Assembly: GCF_017983445.1 (NCBI RefSeq)
Contig: NZ_JAGOBJ010000003.1
Coordinates: 310,001 to 374,000 of the forward strand
Direction: 5' to 3'
Length of the DNA: 64,000 nt
Source: Halomonas sp.
GTDB taxonomy: Bacteria > Pseudomonadota > Gammaproteobacteria > Pseudomonadales > Halomonadaceae
Part shown: one piece after another, positions 1 to 8,894 of the stretch
How positions within the stretch are numbered: the stretch's first letter is position 1
How the letters are laid out: each line of letters starts with the position of its first letter
Made by a program: the position numbers and the translations under genes
The notes under the pieces: generated by a model
Seen by the model: only the letters and a program-made list of their open reading frames with translations
The model's database searches: none
Told to the model about the DNA's origin: nothing

Positions 1-1
1 T

Positions 2-562
2 CTTTCCGGCACCTACCATATCGTGCCTTTCTCAAGCGTGGATACCGTATCCAACTACATGCGTGAATACGGCAACCATGTGGGCGAATACAGTATCGCC
101 TACCGCGAGAATATCGATCATGCAATTGACCAACTCAAATTGGCGTTTGATGATATCCGATCCAGTGAAGAGCATGGCTTCAAGATACTGGCTGATCTGA
201 CCGTTGCTGGCGTGGTTGCCTTAGCTGATAGCTCGGTGAATATTCGTGTGGTCATCAAGACGACTCCTGGCGATCAGTGGGGCGTTGGCCGTGCCTATAA
301 CCGTCTTGTGAAGATGCGTTTTGATCAGGCAGGCATTGAGATTCCGTTCCCGCATACCACGCTTTACTTCGGACAAGATAAGATTGGTTCTGCACCGCCT
401 GCGAACCTGCGCGTTATGCAGCAGGACTTCACCATTGATGGTAGCCCGGCAGGTCAGCCTAAGTCGGGTGATCTAACCTCGGATGATCGCTATGATCCAC
501 GCAAGAAAAACCTTCAAACGGGTGACCCAGATCACCATAAGCCTGATGAGGAAGATGTTTAG
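2..562 (+). CDS. MscS-family mechanosensitive channel, C-terminal part (partial)
   Basis: The frame is open from the window edge and ends at TAA 562, so only about the last 186 residues are present. The visible part matches the C-terminal cytoplasmic region of MscS-type channels: a beta-rich stretch around VPFSSVDTVSNY, the segment ADLTVAGVVALADSSVNIRV, and the closing motif GIEIPFPHTTLYFG. These channels sit in the inner membrane and release solutes on hypo-osmotic shock. The membrane helices lie upstream of the window. After the conserved end there is a hydrophilic, Asp/His-rich tail of about 60 residues with no recognised domain. Which MscS subfamily it belongs to cannot be told from this fragment. 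Confidence 0.85.
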   Translation, partial: LSGTYHIVPFSSVDTVSNYMREYGNHVGEYSIAYRENIDHAIDQLKLAFDDIRSSEEHGFKILADLTVAGVVALADSSVNIRVVIKTTPGDQWGVGRAYNRLVKMRFDQAGIEIPFPHTTLYFGQDKIGSAPPANLRVMQQDFTIDGSPAGQPKSGDLTSDDRYDPRKKNLQTGDPDHHKPDEEDV

Positions 563-592
563 CCAGATGGGTTAATGCTTCTGTATTGGGTC

Positions 593-628
593 AACACGGG
601 CCGCCGAAAGGCGGCCCGTGTTGTTTTT
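593..628 (+). terminator. Rho-independent terminator after the MscS-family gene
   Basis: A 13-bp perfect stem (593-605 with 610-622) closes a GAAA tetraloop and is followed by GTTTTT. It sits 31 bases past the MscS stop. The minus-strand gene at 637-1383 ends just beyond, so the hairpin may serve both directions. Confidence 0.9.
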
Positions 629-636
629 GACATGAT

Positions 637-1383
637 TTAGGGAGCGTAATTTTCTGAGTGTCTGCCTTCCAGATAGATTGACTCGCCACCATCGACACAT
701 AGCACTTGGCCTGTGACAAAATCGTTATCCAGCAGGTAGTGCACGGCCTTTATCAAATGCCCAGGCGCTCCCTGCCGATGAAGCGGAATGCCCTCCAGGC
801 GCCACGCAATATAGGCATGGTTACGCTGTGCGATGGGCAGTATGACGCCTGGCGCAATGCCGTTAATCCGAATATGCGGTGCAAATTCAATGGCCGCCAT
901 TTGCGTCATGTCCGCCAGGCCCTTTTTAGACAGCAAATACGCTGCATACGGATACTGATGATAAGCCACTTTATTATCGATGATATTAATCACGCAGCCT
1001 TGGGAAACTACCTGGGCAAAATGGCGGATTAATAACAGAGGGGTAAACAGGTTAATGCGAAACTGCGTCTCCAGTATGGCCAGGTCGGTTTTGGCGATAG
1101 GCGCTGCCTGATAACTTGAGGCGCTGTTAAGCAGCACGTTTAAATGGGGAAACCGCGCTTGTGCCGTATGAATCAGCGTATCAACGGATTCGTGCAGAAA
1201 ATCGCACGGCAATATTTCACACTCGCGCCCCTTGCTACGAATACTCTTCGCTACTTCTTCGGCTTCTTCTCGTGAGCTATTAACATGCAGGGCAATGTCA
1301 TACCCCGCATCCGCTAATGCTTCAGAAAAATGGCGCCCTAAGCGGGTCGCGCCCCCTGTCACTAATGCAGCTTTAGCAGTCAT
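637..1383 (-). CDS. folM: SDR-family pteridine reductase, FolM-like (dihydromonapterin/dihydrofolate reductase)
   Basis: A 248-residue short-chain dehydrogenase. It has the NADP(H) loop TGGATRLGR near residue 10, the NAS segment near residue 86 (NSASSY), and the catalytic YxxxK as YLLSKKG near residue 149. Glycine-poor TGGATRLG loops of this type occur in pteridine reductases and FolM rather than in generic SDRs. FolM reduces dihydromonapterin to tetrahydromonapterin with NADPH and has weak dihydrofolate reductase activity. Its divergent neighbour is an HPPK-like gene, which supports a pterin role. AGGG lies seven bases before the ATG. Length equals the family norm. A general SDR reductase remains possible, so the symbol is tentative. 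Confidence 0.7.
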   Translation of the reverse strand: MTAKAALVTGGATRLGRHFSEALADAGYDIALHVNSSREEAEEVAKSIRSKGRECEILPCDFLHESVDTLIHTAQARFPHLNVLLNSASSYQAAPIAKTDLAILETQFRINLFTPLLLIRHFAQVVSQGCVINIIDNKVAYHQYPYAAYLLSKKGLADMTQMAAIEFAPHIRINGIAPGVILPIAQRNHAYIAWRLEGIPLHRQGAPGHLIKAVHYLLDNDFVTGQVLCVDGGESIYLEGRHSENYAP

Positions 1384-1543
1384 TGCGTATCCCTGTATCT
1401 AATAATTATGTAGTGGTTGCGTGTATCTTGCGTTTATTGTTAGCCGCTTTACGGCTTGCACACTAAGAGCGTAGCGCTAGTCTGATAGTTGGTCATTACC
1501 AAAATGTTAAGAATATTTCGGCCACTTCGGATGGGGAATCTCT

Positions 1544-1987
1544 ATGCCAACAACGGCGTTACGAGCAGGGCAGAACACGGCGCTTCATGAGTGTTTGATT
1601 TCCATAGGATCGAATATTGAGCCCGAGCTTAACTTTGCCCAGGCGTTAAATTTCTTGCGTACCGAATGCGAACTGGTGGCTCACTCGCAGGCCATTAGCA
1701 CCCCGCCGGTAGGGTTTTTAGATCAACCTGATTTTCTCAATGCTGCGCTGTTGATCCGCACGGCGCTTACCTATGAAGCGTTTCGGGTCTATTTGAAGGC
1801 GCTGGAAAACCGGCTGGGGCGCGTACGTGGGCCAATCAAATCAGGCCCTCGCACCATGGATCTGGATATTGTGGCGTGGAATGGCGAGCTATTGGATCAG
1901 GGGTACTTTGAGTACGATTACGTGCGGCTCCCGGTCGACGAGGTGCTTGCCGCCAGCGGGCGCTCCCTGACAACGAAAAAAGGCTAA
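1544..1987 (+). CDS. HPPK-like 6-hydroxymethyl-dihydropterin pyrophosphokinase, short form
   Basis: A 147-residue protein of the FolK family, which moves pyrophosphate from ATP to 6-hydroxymethyl-7,8-dihydropterin in folate synthesis. Visible hallmarks are SIGSN near residue 22, ENRLGRVRGP near residue 86, and GPRTMDLDI near residue 104 with the two Mg-binding aspartates of DLD. Past that point the usual IPHP...F.L ending is missing and is replaced by YFEYDYVRLP and a short tail, so the last ATP-contact segment appears altered or lost. GGGGA precedes the ATG. It is divergent from the folM-like gene, and its stop codon overlaps the flagellin promoter. It may be a second HPPK paralogue acting on monapterin-type substrates; that is inference. 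Confidence 0.75.
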   Translation: MPTTALRAGQNTALHECLISIGSNIEPELNFAQALNFLRTECELVAHSQAISTPPVGFLDQPDFLNAALLIRTALTYEAFRVYLKALENRLGRVRGPIKSGPRTMDLDIVAWNGELLDQGYFEYDYVRLPVDEVLAASGRSLTTKKG

Positions 1988-2011
1988 CGTTTTATCCATT
2001 CAGGCCGATAA
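1985..2011 (+). promoter_or_regulatory. Sigma-28 (FliA) promoter of the flagellin gene
   Basis: TAACGTTT (1985-1992), 11 bases, then GCCGATAA (2004-2011). The enterobacterial sigma-28 consensus is TAAAGTTT-N11-GCCGATAA, so there is one mismatch and exact spacing. The first three bases of the -35 box are the stop codon of the HPPK-like gene. The flagellin start lies 65 bases downstream. Confidence 0.85.
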
Positions 2012-2076
2012 GTCTATTGCCGCTATTCAGTAAGCAAGTCAGTAAGTGCCAAGCTTCTCCCCTGTGAGGGTTTATA

Positions 2077-2895
2077 TTGTTTAGCCTGAATACCAATCTA
2101 ACCTCGCTGCTGGTGCAAAATAATTTGCGCAACAGTCAGCAGGCGATACAAACCTCCATGCAACGGCTATCGTCGGGCTTGCGTATTAATAGCGCCAAGG
2201 ACGATCCTGCCGGGCAAGCGATTGCCAATCGGATGGGCGCCCAGATTCGTGGAATGCATCAGGCTATCCGCAATACCAACGACGGTATTTCGCTGGTACA
2301 AGCCGCCGAAGGCTCGCTTAATCAGATCAACGACAATCTGCAGCGCATTCGTGAGCTGAGCGTACAGGCGGGCAATGGGACTTATTCGGCAACCGATCTG
2401 GAGTCGATCCAGGACGAGATAGATCAGCGGCTGGATGAGATCGATCGCATCGCCGGGCAGAGCAACTTCAACGGTATTAACCTGTTGGGGGAGGAACGTA
2501 GCCTCAATATCCAGGTGGGGGCCAATGCTGGCGATACCATCAGCGTTCGTATGGCGGCCATGAACCGTGACGCGCTGGGCCTTGAAGGATTCAGCGTGCT
2601 TGATGGCAGCACCACTGATAAACCCATAGACAAGCTCGATGAAGCCATCAAAAAGCTGGATCAGCAGCGCAGCTATTTCGGCGCGGTACAAAACCGTTTT
2701 GAAAGCGTGATCGACGGCCTGAATAATAATATTGTGAATCTCTCGGCCGCGCAGTCACGTATTCAGGACACCGATTACGCCCAAGAAGTCTCCAACCTGA
2801 TCCGCGCACAAATTCTCCAGCAGGCGGGCATGTCGATACTCGCTCAGGCCAACCAGCAGCCGCAGATGATCCTGCGCTTGTTAGAGGGCTTATAG
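2077..2895 (+). CDS. fliC: Flagellin (filament subunit), orphan locus
   Basis: 272 residues with the paired D0/D1 helices of flagellin at both ends: LNTNLTSLLVQNNL and SSGLRINSAKDDPAGQAI near the N-terminus, and AAQSRIQDTDYAQE followed by QILQQAGMSILAQANQ near the C-terminus. The variable middle is short, as in the small flagellins common outside the enterics. The frame has a stop 12 bases upstream, so the start must be the TTG at 2077, preceded by GTGAGGG at good spacing; a TTG start is unusual for so abundant a protein. No other flagellar gene is nearby, so it is transcribed alone from the sigma-28 promoter. Exported by the flagellar type III system. Confidence 0.93.
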   Translation: MFSLNTNLTSLLVQNNLRNSQQAIQTSMQRLSSGLRINSAKDDPAGQAIANRMGAQIRGMHQAIRNTNDGISLVQAAEGSLNQINDNLQRIRELSVQAGNGTYSATDLESIQDEIDQRLDEIDRIAGQSNFNGINLLGEERSLNIQVGANAGDTISVRMAAMNRDALGLEGFSVLDGSTTDKPIDKLDEAIKKLDQQRSYFGAVQNRFESVIDGLNNNIVNLSAAQSRIQDTDYAQEVSNLIRAQILQQAGMSILAQANQQPQMILRLLEGL

Positions 2896-3098
2896 CGCCG
2901 CTAAGCATTAAGCCAGGCGCAGTTTTGAATTCCTTTCATTCCTTTCTTACAGATCGTTACTCACTAATATCACCCTCGGTGATACCTGATACATTAAATG
3001 CATTCCAATTTGGCATGCATTAAGCGTTTTTTTTCGTTTGTGATCTCGCCTGATAATTTGCTTTGATAACGTCATTCACCCTGAATGGCAGAAAAGCA

Positions 3099-4358
3099 AT
3101 GGCGATGGATCTTCCTCATGTAAGTGCTGCGTTAGGCGTTTTACACCCTATTTGTATAGCCCGTGGGCGTAATGCGGAGGTTTGGGATGAATCAGGCCAG
3201 CGCTATATCGATTTTATCGGCGGCATCGGCGTGCTTAACCTTGGTCATAGCCATCCGGCAGTAGTGGAAGCCGTTCAAAGCCAGGTAGAAACGTTAATGC
3301 ATTCTGCATTTAACGCAGTACCACACCGGGGTTATCTGTCGGTAGTAGGCGCATTAAACCAGTTTGTACCGGTCTCCTATCCGCTCTCCTGCATGCTCAC
3401 CAATAGTGGTGCGGAAGCAACCGAAAACGCTCTCAAAGTGGCTCGAGGCGTCACTGGGCGACAAGCAGTTATTGCCTTCGATGATGCTTTTCATGGGCGA
3501 ACGCTGGCCGCCTTGAACTTGAATGGCAAGGTTAAACCTTACAAGTCAGGTCTTGGCGCCTTACCGGGGCCGGTTTACCACCTGCCTTTCCCGAGCCGCG
3601 ATAGCGGTGTGACCGATGAACAGGCGCTTGCCGCGTTGGAACGGCTATTTGAAGTTGAAATACCCGCCGATGAAGTGGCGTGCATGATCGTTGAACCCAT
3701 CCAGGGAGAAGGTGGCTTTCGCCTACTGTGCCCTAAGTTCGCCAAGGCAATGCGTGAAATCTGTAATCAACACAGCATCGTACTGATATTTGACGAAATT
3801 CAATCAGGGTTCGGACGCAGTGGTAAGCGTTTTGGCTTTTCACACTTGGGCGTTGAGCCAGATCTTCTGTTGATGGGCAAAAGCATCGCCTCAGGATTGC
3901 CGCTGGCGGCATTAGCGGGGCGGGCAGAGCTGATGGATGCGTTACCCAAAGGTGCGCTGGGTGGTACATACTCAGGCAATGCAGTGGCATGCGCAGCTGC
4001 ACTGGCCGTCATGGACATCATGCAGGAAGAGGTGCTTGCCTGCTGGGGAGAGCGGCAGGAAGCGCTGATAGTTGAGGCTTACCAGACGTGGCAGTCGAGC
4101 GGCCGCTTTCCTATGCTGGGAGCTATGACGGGCGTTGGTTCGATGCGGGGTGTTGTTTTCAACGATACGCAAAATGCCACAGGTGCCGAGCATCTGACGG
4201 CGCTATTGACCGCCGGACGTAACGCTGGCGTTCTGCTGATGCCCAGCGGGCGCAAACGCAATATTCTACGTTTATTACCGCCGCTCACCACTGAGCCAGA
4301 AATATTAAAAGAAGGTCTAAGCCTTATTGAACAGGCGCTGGAGACGCTAAGCGCATGA
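3099..4358 (+). CDS. Class III PLP aminotransferase, GabT-like; probable 2-aminoadipate transaminase
   Basis: About 419 residues of the class III omega-aminotransferase fold: substrate loop GGIGVLNLGHSHP, PLP phosphate contact NSGAEATENALK, DDAFHGRT, IFDEIQSGFGRSG with the PLP-binding Asp, and GKSIASGLPLAAL with the Schiff-base Lys. Sequence alone suggests 4-aminobutyrate aminotransferase. The next two genes, YdiJ and HglS, act after 2-oxoadipate, and in Pseudomonas putida a GabT-like enzyme supplies that keto acid, so 2-aminoadipate is the likelier amino donor; this is inferred from context. The start is uncertain: ATG 3099 or 3105, with a TTG at 3063 also open; none has a strong ribosome site. 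Its TGA overlaps the next ATG (ATGA). Confidence 0.82.
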   Translation: MAMDLPHVSAALGVLHPICIARGRNAEVWDESGQRYIDFIGGIGVLNLGHSHPAVVEAVQSQVETLMHSAFNAVPHRGYLSVVGALNQFVPVSYPLSCMLTNSGAEATENALKVARGVTGRQAVIAFDDAFHGRTLAALNLNGKVKPYKSGLGALPGPVYHLPFPSRDSGVTDEQALAALERLFEVEIPADEVACMIVEPIQGEGGFRLLCPKFAKAMREICNQHSIVLIFDEIQSGFGRSGKRFGFSHLGVEPDLLLMGKSIASGLPLAALAGRAELMDALPKGALGGTYSGNAVACAAALAVMDIMQEEVLACWGERQEALIVEAYQTWQSSGRFPMLGAMTGVGSMRGVVFNDTQNATGAEHLTALLTAGRNAGVLLMPSGRKRNILRLLPPLTTEPEILKEGLSLIEQALETLSA

Positions 4359-7300
4359 TCGCAATGCAAGCCGGTGAAAGTGTTAGCGCGGTATATCAGC
4401 GCTTTCTGAAAGCCCTGAAGACCCGCGGCTTCGACGGCGAGATTGCCCCTGACTACGCTCAGCGCACGGTACTGGCAACCGATAACTCGATCTATCAGCG
4501 CCTGCCCCAGGCGGTGGTCTTTCCCCGCCATGCCGAAGATCTGGAGCGCCTCGCCAAGCTGGCGGCCGAGATGCCTTACCGTGACGTCGTCCTTACCCCG
4601 CGAGGCGGCGGTACCGGCACCAACGGCCAATCGCTCACCGACGGGATCGTGGTGGATGTGTCCCGGCATATGAATCAGGTGCTGGAGATCGATGTCGAGG
4701 CCCGCCGGGTACGCGTTCAGGCCGGGGTGGTGAAAGACCAGTTGAACGCTGCGCTAAAACCCCATGGCCTGTTCTTTGCCCCGGAGCTTTCCACCTCCAA
4801 CCGCGCCACCCTTGGCGGCATGATCTCCACCGACGCCAGCGGTCAGGGCAGCTGTGCCTACGGCAAAACCCGCGATCACGTGCTGGAACTCGACACGGTT
4901 TTGCTCGGGGGCCAGCACCTGCATAGCCGGGCGCTGAGTGCCGAGGATGAGCAACACGCCTGCCAGCAGGAGGGGATCATCGGCCGCGTTCACCAGACGG
5001 CGGCGGCGATTATCGACCAGCAGCGCGCGCTGATTGAGGCGACCTTTCCGCCGCTGAACCGCTGCCTGACCGGCTACGACCTGGCCCACCTGCGCGACGC
5101 CGCCGGCCAGTTGAACCTCAATAGCCTGCTGTGCGGCTCGGAAGGCTCGCTGGGGTTTCTGAACGAAGCCGTTCTCAACGTGCTGCCGATTCCCAAGTAC
5201 GCCACGCTGGTCAACGTGCGCTACCCAAGCTTTATGGAGGCCCTGCGCGACGCCAAGGCGCTGATGGCGAATGCCGAACCCATCTCGATCGAGACCATCG
5301 ACGATACGGTGTTGACGCTGGCCATGGCCGATTTTGTCTGGGACAGCGTGGCCGCGTTCTTCCCCGAGAGCGACACACCGATTCGGGGCATCAACCTGGT
5401 CGAGTTCAGCGGCGATGACGCAGGCGCGCTGGCCGAGCAGGTCGAGGCCTTTACCCGTCACTTGGCTCAGGATGCCACGGTCACGCGATTAGGCTATACC
5501 CTGGCCGAAGGCCGTGAGCAGATCGGTGCCGTGTACGGGATGCGCAAGCGCTCGGTCGGCCTGTTAGGCAATGTCCAGGGCGAAAAGCGTCCGCTGCCGT
5601 TTGTCGAAGACACCGCCGTACCGCCGGAGCACCTGGCCGCGTTTATCGCGGAATTCCGCGCCGCGCTGGACGCCCGCGGGCTCACTTACGGAATGTTCGG
5701 CCACGTCGATGCCGGGGTACTGCACGTGCGCCCCGCCCTGGACATGAAAGACCCGGCCCAGGCAGCGCTGATTCGGGAAATCTCCGATGAGGTGGCCGCC
5801 CTGACTCAAAAGTACGGTGGGCTACTATGGGGCGAGCATGGTAAAGGCGTGCGCTCCGAGTACGCACCTAAATTTTTTGGCGCACTCTACCCCAGCTTAC
5901 AACGGGTCAAAGCGGCTTTTGACCCGTATCACCAGCTCAATCCCGGCAAAATTGCGTCGCCGGCAGAGGGTGGCGAAGAAGACCGCGCGCTGATCGCCAA
6001 AGACAGCGACCCGAACCTGCTAACAATTGACGGCGTGCCGATGCGCGGCCAGTTGGACCGCACGATCGACGAGCGCGCCTGGCAGGCCTATGACGCAGCG
6101 GTGTACTGCAACGGCAACGGCGCCTGCTACAACTACGATGTCGATGACCCCATGTGCCCCTCGTGGAAGGCGACCCGTGATCGCCTTCACTCGCCCAAGG
6201 GGCGCGCCAGCCTGATTCGCGAATGGCTGCGCCTGCAGTCCCAGGCGGGTATTGACGTGGTGGAAGAGTCACGCCAGAAGAAAGCCGAGCGCACCTGGGG
6301 GTTTATCAAGCACTACCCGAAACGCATAGCCAATACGCTCAGCCGCCAGCAGCACCACGACTACTCCCACCAGGTGTATGACGCCATGGCCGGGTGCCTG
6401 GCGTGCAAATCCTGCACGGGGCAATGCCCTATCAAGGTCAATGTGCCGCAGTTTCGTTCGCAGTTCCTGGAGGTCTACCACGGGCGCTATTTACGCCCGT
6501 TGCGCGACTACGTGATTGGCGGCACGGAGTTCATGCTGCCCACGCTTGCCAAGGCAGCGCCGCTGTATAATGCCTTGATGGGCCAGCGCTGGATGGAAAC
6601 GCTGATGCGGCGTGGCGTGGGCATGAGCGACTCACCGTTACTCTCCCGCGCCAGTGTGAAAAAGCAGCTGCGGGCCTGGGGCGTGGCGGAAGCCACGCCC
6701 CAGGCCCTGCTCACCGAGCAGCAGCGCGCCCAGAGCGTGATTGTGGTTCAGGATGCCTTCACCACGCACTTTGAAGCCAAGCTGGTGATGGACGTGATCG
6801 AACTGCTCTCACGCCTGAACCTGCGCGTGTTCGTGATGCCGTATAGTGCCAACGGCAAGCCGCTGCACGTACAAGGCTTTTTAGGCGCCTTTGAGCGCAC
6901 GGCGGAAAAGCAGGCCAAACGCCTGCGCGCCTTAAGTGAGTTTGAGGTGCCCATGGTGGGCATCGACCCGGCCATGACCCTGACCTACCGCCAGGAGTAC
7001 GTGAAAGCGCTGGGCGCCGACGCCGTGCCTGACGTGTTAATGCTTCAGGAGTGGCTGGCCACACGGGTGAACACTTTAGCGCCCAACCATCTTTCACTGC
7101 GCGACCCCGGCTTTACGCTGCTGTCCCACTGTACGGAAAAGACCAATGCGCCCGGCAGCCCCAAAGCATGGCAACAGGTATTTGCCTCGTTTGGCCTAAC
7201 GCTTGAGTTGGCGGCGACGGGCTGCTGCGGCATGTCCGGCACCTACGGTCATGAAACCCGTAACGCCGACACCTCCAAAACCATCTACGCCCAGTCCTGG

Positions 7301-7477
7301 CAGCCGCAGGTGGAAACCCCCGAGAATGCGGGCAAACTGCTGGCGACGGGCTATTCGTGCCGCAGTCAGGTGAAGCGCTTTTCACATATAAGCTTACAAC
7401 ATCCCCTTCAGGCACTATTAGCACAACTAAAATCAAACACTCCTTTTCACCGTAACAATATGCATAGAGAGCTGTGA
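4355..7477 (+). CDS. ydiJ: YdiJ-type FAD/Fe-S D-2-hydroxyglutarate dehydrogenase
   Basis: 1040 residues, the usual size of YdiJ. An N-terminal FAD_binding_4 domain carries TPRGGGTGTNGQSL near residue 85. A FAD-oxidase C domain follows (YGMFGHVDAGVLHVRP, WGEHGKGVRSEY). Then come cysteine-rich segments (CNGNGACYNYD, and CLACKSCTGQCPIKVN near residue 685) that fit 4Fe-4S binding, and a CCG-type domain with TGCCGMSGTYGHE. The enzyme oxidises D-2-hydroxyglutarate to 2-oxoglutarate and passes electrons to the respiratory chain. It overlaps the aminotransferase by four bases and is followed by hglS after one base, so the three are translationally coupled. Confidence 0.9.
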   Translation: MIAMQAGESVSAVYQRFLKALKTRGFDGEIAPDYAQRTVLATDNSIYQRLPQAVVFPRHAEDLERLAKLAAEMPYRDVVLTPRGGGTGTNGQSLTDGIVVDVSRHMNQVLEIDVEARRVRVQAGVVKDQLNAALKPHGLFFAPELSTSNRATLGGMISTDASGQGSCAYGKTRDHVLELDTVLLGGQHLHSRALSAEDEQHACQQEGIIGRVHQTAAAIIDQQRALIEATFPPLNRCLTGYDLAHLRDAAGQLNLNSLLCGSEGSLGFLNEAVLNVLPIPKYATLVNVRYPSFMEALRDAKALMANAEPISIETIDDTVLTLAMADFVWDSVAAFFPESDTPIRGINLVEFSGDDAGALAEQVEAFTRHLAQDATVTRLGYTLAEGREQIGAVYGMRKRSVGLLGNVQGEKRPLPFVEDTAVPPEHLAAFIAEFRAALDARGLTYGMFGHVDAGVLHVRPALDMKDPAQAALIREISDEVAALTQKYGGLLWGEHGKGVRSEYAPKFFGALYPSLQRVKAAFDPYHQLNPGKIASPAEGGEEDRALIAKDSDPNLLTIDGVPMRGQLDRTIDERAWQAYDAAVYCNGNGACYNYDVDDPMCPSWKATRDRLHSPKGRASLIREWLRLQSQAGIDVVEESRQKKAERTWGFIKHYPKRIANTLSRQQHHDYSHQVYDAMAGCLACKSCTGQCPIKVNVPQFRSQFLEVYHGRYLRPLRDYVIGGTEFMLPTLAKAAPLYNALMGQRWMETLMRRGVGMSDSPLLSRASVKKQLRAWGVAEATPQALLTEQQRAQSVIVVQDAFTTHFEAKLVMDVIELLSRLNLRVFVMPYSANGKPLHVQGFLGAFERTAEKQAKRLRALSEFEVPMVGIDPAMTLTYRQEYVKALGADAVPDVLMLQEWLATRVNTLAPNHLSLRDPGFTLLSHCTEKTNAPGSPKAWQQVFASFGLTLELAATGCCGMSGTYGHETRNADTSKTIYAQSWQPQVETPENAGKLLATGYSCRSQVKRFSHISLQHPLQALLAQLKSNTPFHRNNMHREL

Positions 7478-7478
7478 A

Positions 7479-8840
7479 ATGAACCACGCACTGTTTTTAG
7501 CAACCAATGATATTCGCGACCGTTTCTCCAAAGCCATGTCGGCGATGTATCAAACCGAAGTGCCCCAGTACGGCACGCTATTGGCGTTGGTCGAGCAGGT
7601 AAACCAGGAAACGCTTAGCCAGCAGCCAGAGTTACGCCGCCGCCTTGAGGCCCAGGGCGAGCTTGCGCGTCTGAGCGTAGAGCGCCACGGGGCAATTCGC
7701 GTGGGCTCAGCCGAAGAGCTATCCATGCTGCGCCGCCTGTTTGCCGTGATGGGCATGTACCCGGTGGGCTATTACGACCTTTCTGAAGCGGGGGTGCCGG
7801 TTCACTCCACAGCGTTTCGTCCTGTCGAGGATGACGCGCTGGCCTGCAACCCGTTCCGCGTTTTTACCTCGCTGCTGCGCCTGGAACTCATCGAGAGCGA
7901 GACGCTGCACCAGCGTGCCGAAGAAATTCTGGCCAAACGGGATATTTTCACGCCCGCCGCCCGTGAGCTGATTGAGCGTTTTGAAAACCAGGGCGGATTA
8001 ACCTCTGAAGAGGCGGATCAATTCGTTAAAGAGGCCCTGGAAACCTTCCGCTGGCACCAGGATGCCACGGTAGATCTGGATACTTACCACGCGCTGAGCG
8101 ATGAACACCGCCTGATTGCCGATGTGGTGTGTTTTCGTGGGCCGCATATCAACCATTTAACGCCGCGCACCCTGGACATCGACGAAGTTCAGCGCCGTAT
8201 GCCAAGCGTTGGCATGAACCCCAAGGCGGTCATCGAAGGCCCACCGCGCCGTGAAGCGCCCATTTTGCTACGCCAGACAAGCTTCAAGGCGTTAGAGGAA
8301 TCGATCCGCTTTGCAGGCGATGCCCAGGGCACGCATACCGCCCGCTTTGGCGAAATTGAGCAGCGCGGCATGGCGCTTACGCCGAAAGGACGCGCGCTTT
8401 ATGATCAGCTGCTTAACGAAGGCCGTAAACAAACCGCGGGGCTGGATAACAACGCTCACCAGGCGGTCATGAACAAGGTATTTGCCGCCATGCCGGATAG
8501 CGATGAAGCAATGCGACGTGAAGGTCTGGCCTACTTTCACTACCATCTTACAGAAGCTGGGAAAGCCGCTGCAGGTGATGCCGGCACCGATATGAACGCC
8601 CTGATTGCCAAAGGGCTGGTAGAGGCGCAGCCGATTACCTATGAAGACTTTTTGCCGGTCAGCGCGGCGGGTATCTTCCAGTCGAACCTGGGCGGTGGCG
8701 AAAACGCAGCCTATGCGGGCAATGCCAACCGTGAAGCGTTTGAAGAGGCACTGGGCGCCCCGGTGACCGATGAGCTGGCGCTGTATGCCGAGCGTGAACA
8801 GGCATCCAAGCAGCGCGTACTGGCGTCATTGGAAGGTTAA
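7479..8840 (+). CDS. hglS: HglS, 2-oxoadipate dioxygenase/decarboxylase (DUF1338)
   Basis: 453 residues of the DUF1338/VOC-like family. HglS is an Fe(II) enzyme that turns 2-oxoadipate into D-2-hydroxyglutarate with loss of CO2. Metal and substrate residues can be placed: His70 and Arg74 in VERHGAIRVG, His226 in GPHINHLTPRTLDID, and a glutamate in RFGEIEQRG (Glu291 or Glu293), matching the characterised HglS set as I recall it. The product is the substrate of the gene immediately upstream, so the three-gene operon converts 2-aminoadipate to 2-oxoglutarate. A purine-rich AGAGAGCTGTGAA precedes the ATG. A terminator and a convergent LysR gene follow. Confidence 0.92.
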   Translation: MNHALFLATNDIRDRFSKAMSAMYQTEVPQYGTLLALVEQVNQETLSQQPELRRRLEAQGELARLSVERHGAIRVGSAEELSMLRRLFAVMGMYPVGYYDLSEAGVPVHSTAFRPVEDDALACNPFRVFTSLLRLELIESETLHQRAEEILAKRDIFTPAARELIERFENQGGLTSEEADQFVKEALETFRWHQDATVDLDTYHALSDEHRLIADVVCFRGPHINHLTPRTLDIDEVQRRMPSVGMNPKAVIEGPPRREAPILLRQTSFKALEESIRFAGDAQGTHTARFGEIEQRGMALTPKGRALYDQLLNEGRKQTAGLDNNAHQAVMNKVFAAMPDSDEAMRREGLAYFHYHLTEAGKAAAGDAGTDMNALIAKGLVEAQPITYEDFLPVSAAGIFQSNLGGGENAAYAGNANREAFEEALGAPVTDELALYAEREQASKQRVLASLEG

Positions 8841-8863
8841 TCTACGCCAGCAATTGCTTGAAA

Positions 8864-8890
8864 TTCAGGCTGCCTAACCGGCAGCCTGAA
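8864..8890. terminator. Bidirectional hairpin between hglS and the LysR gene
   Basis: An 11-bp perfect stem (8864-8874 with 8880-8890) and a five-base loop lie in the 54-base gap between two convergent genes. There is only a weak T-run on either side. Confidence 0.7.
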
Positions 8891-8894
8891 GTGT

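Noticed and set aside
3063-3098. TTG start for the aminotransferase
   Set aside because: No ribosome site and non-family residues; ATG 3099 or 3105 is preferred, though still uncertain.
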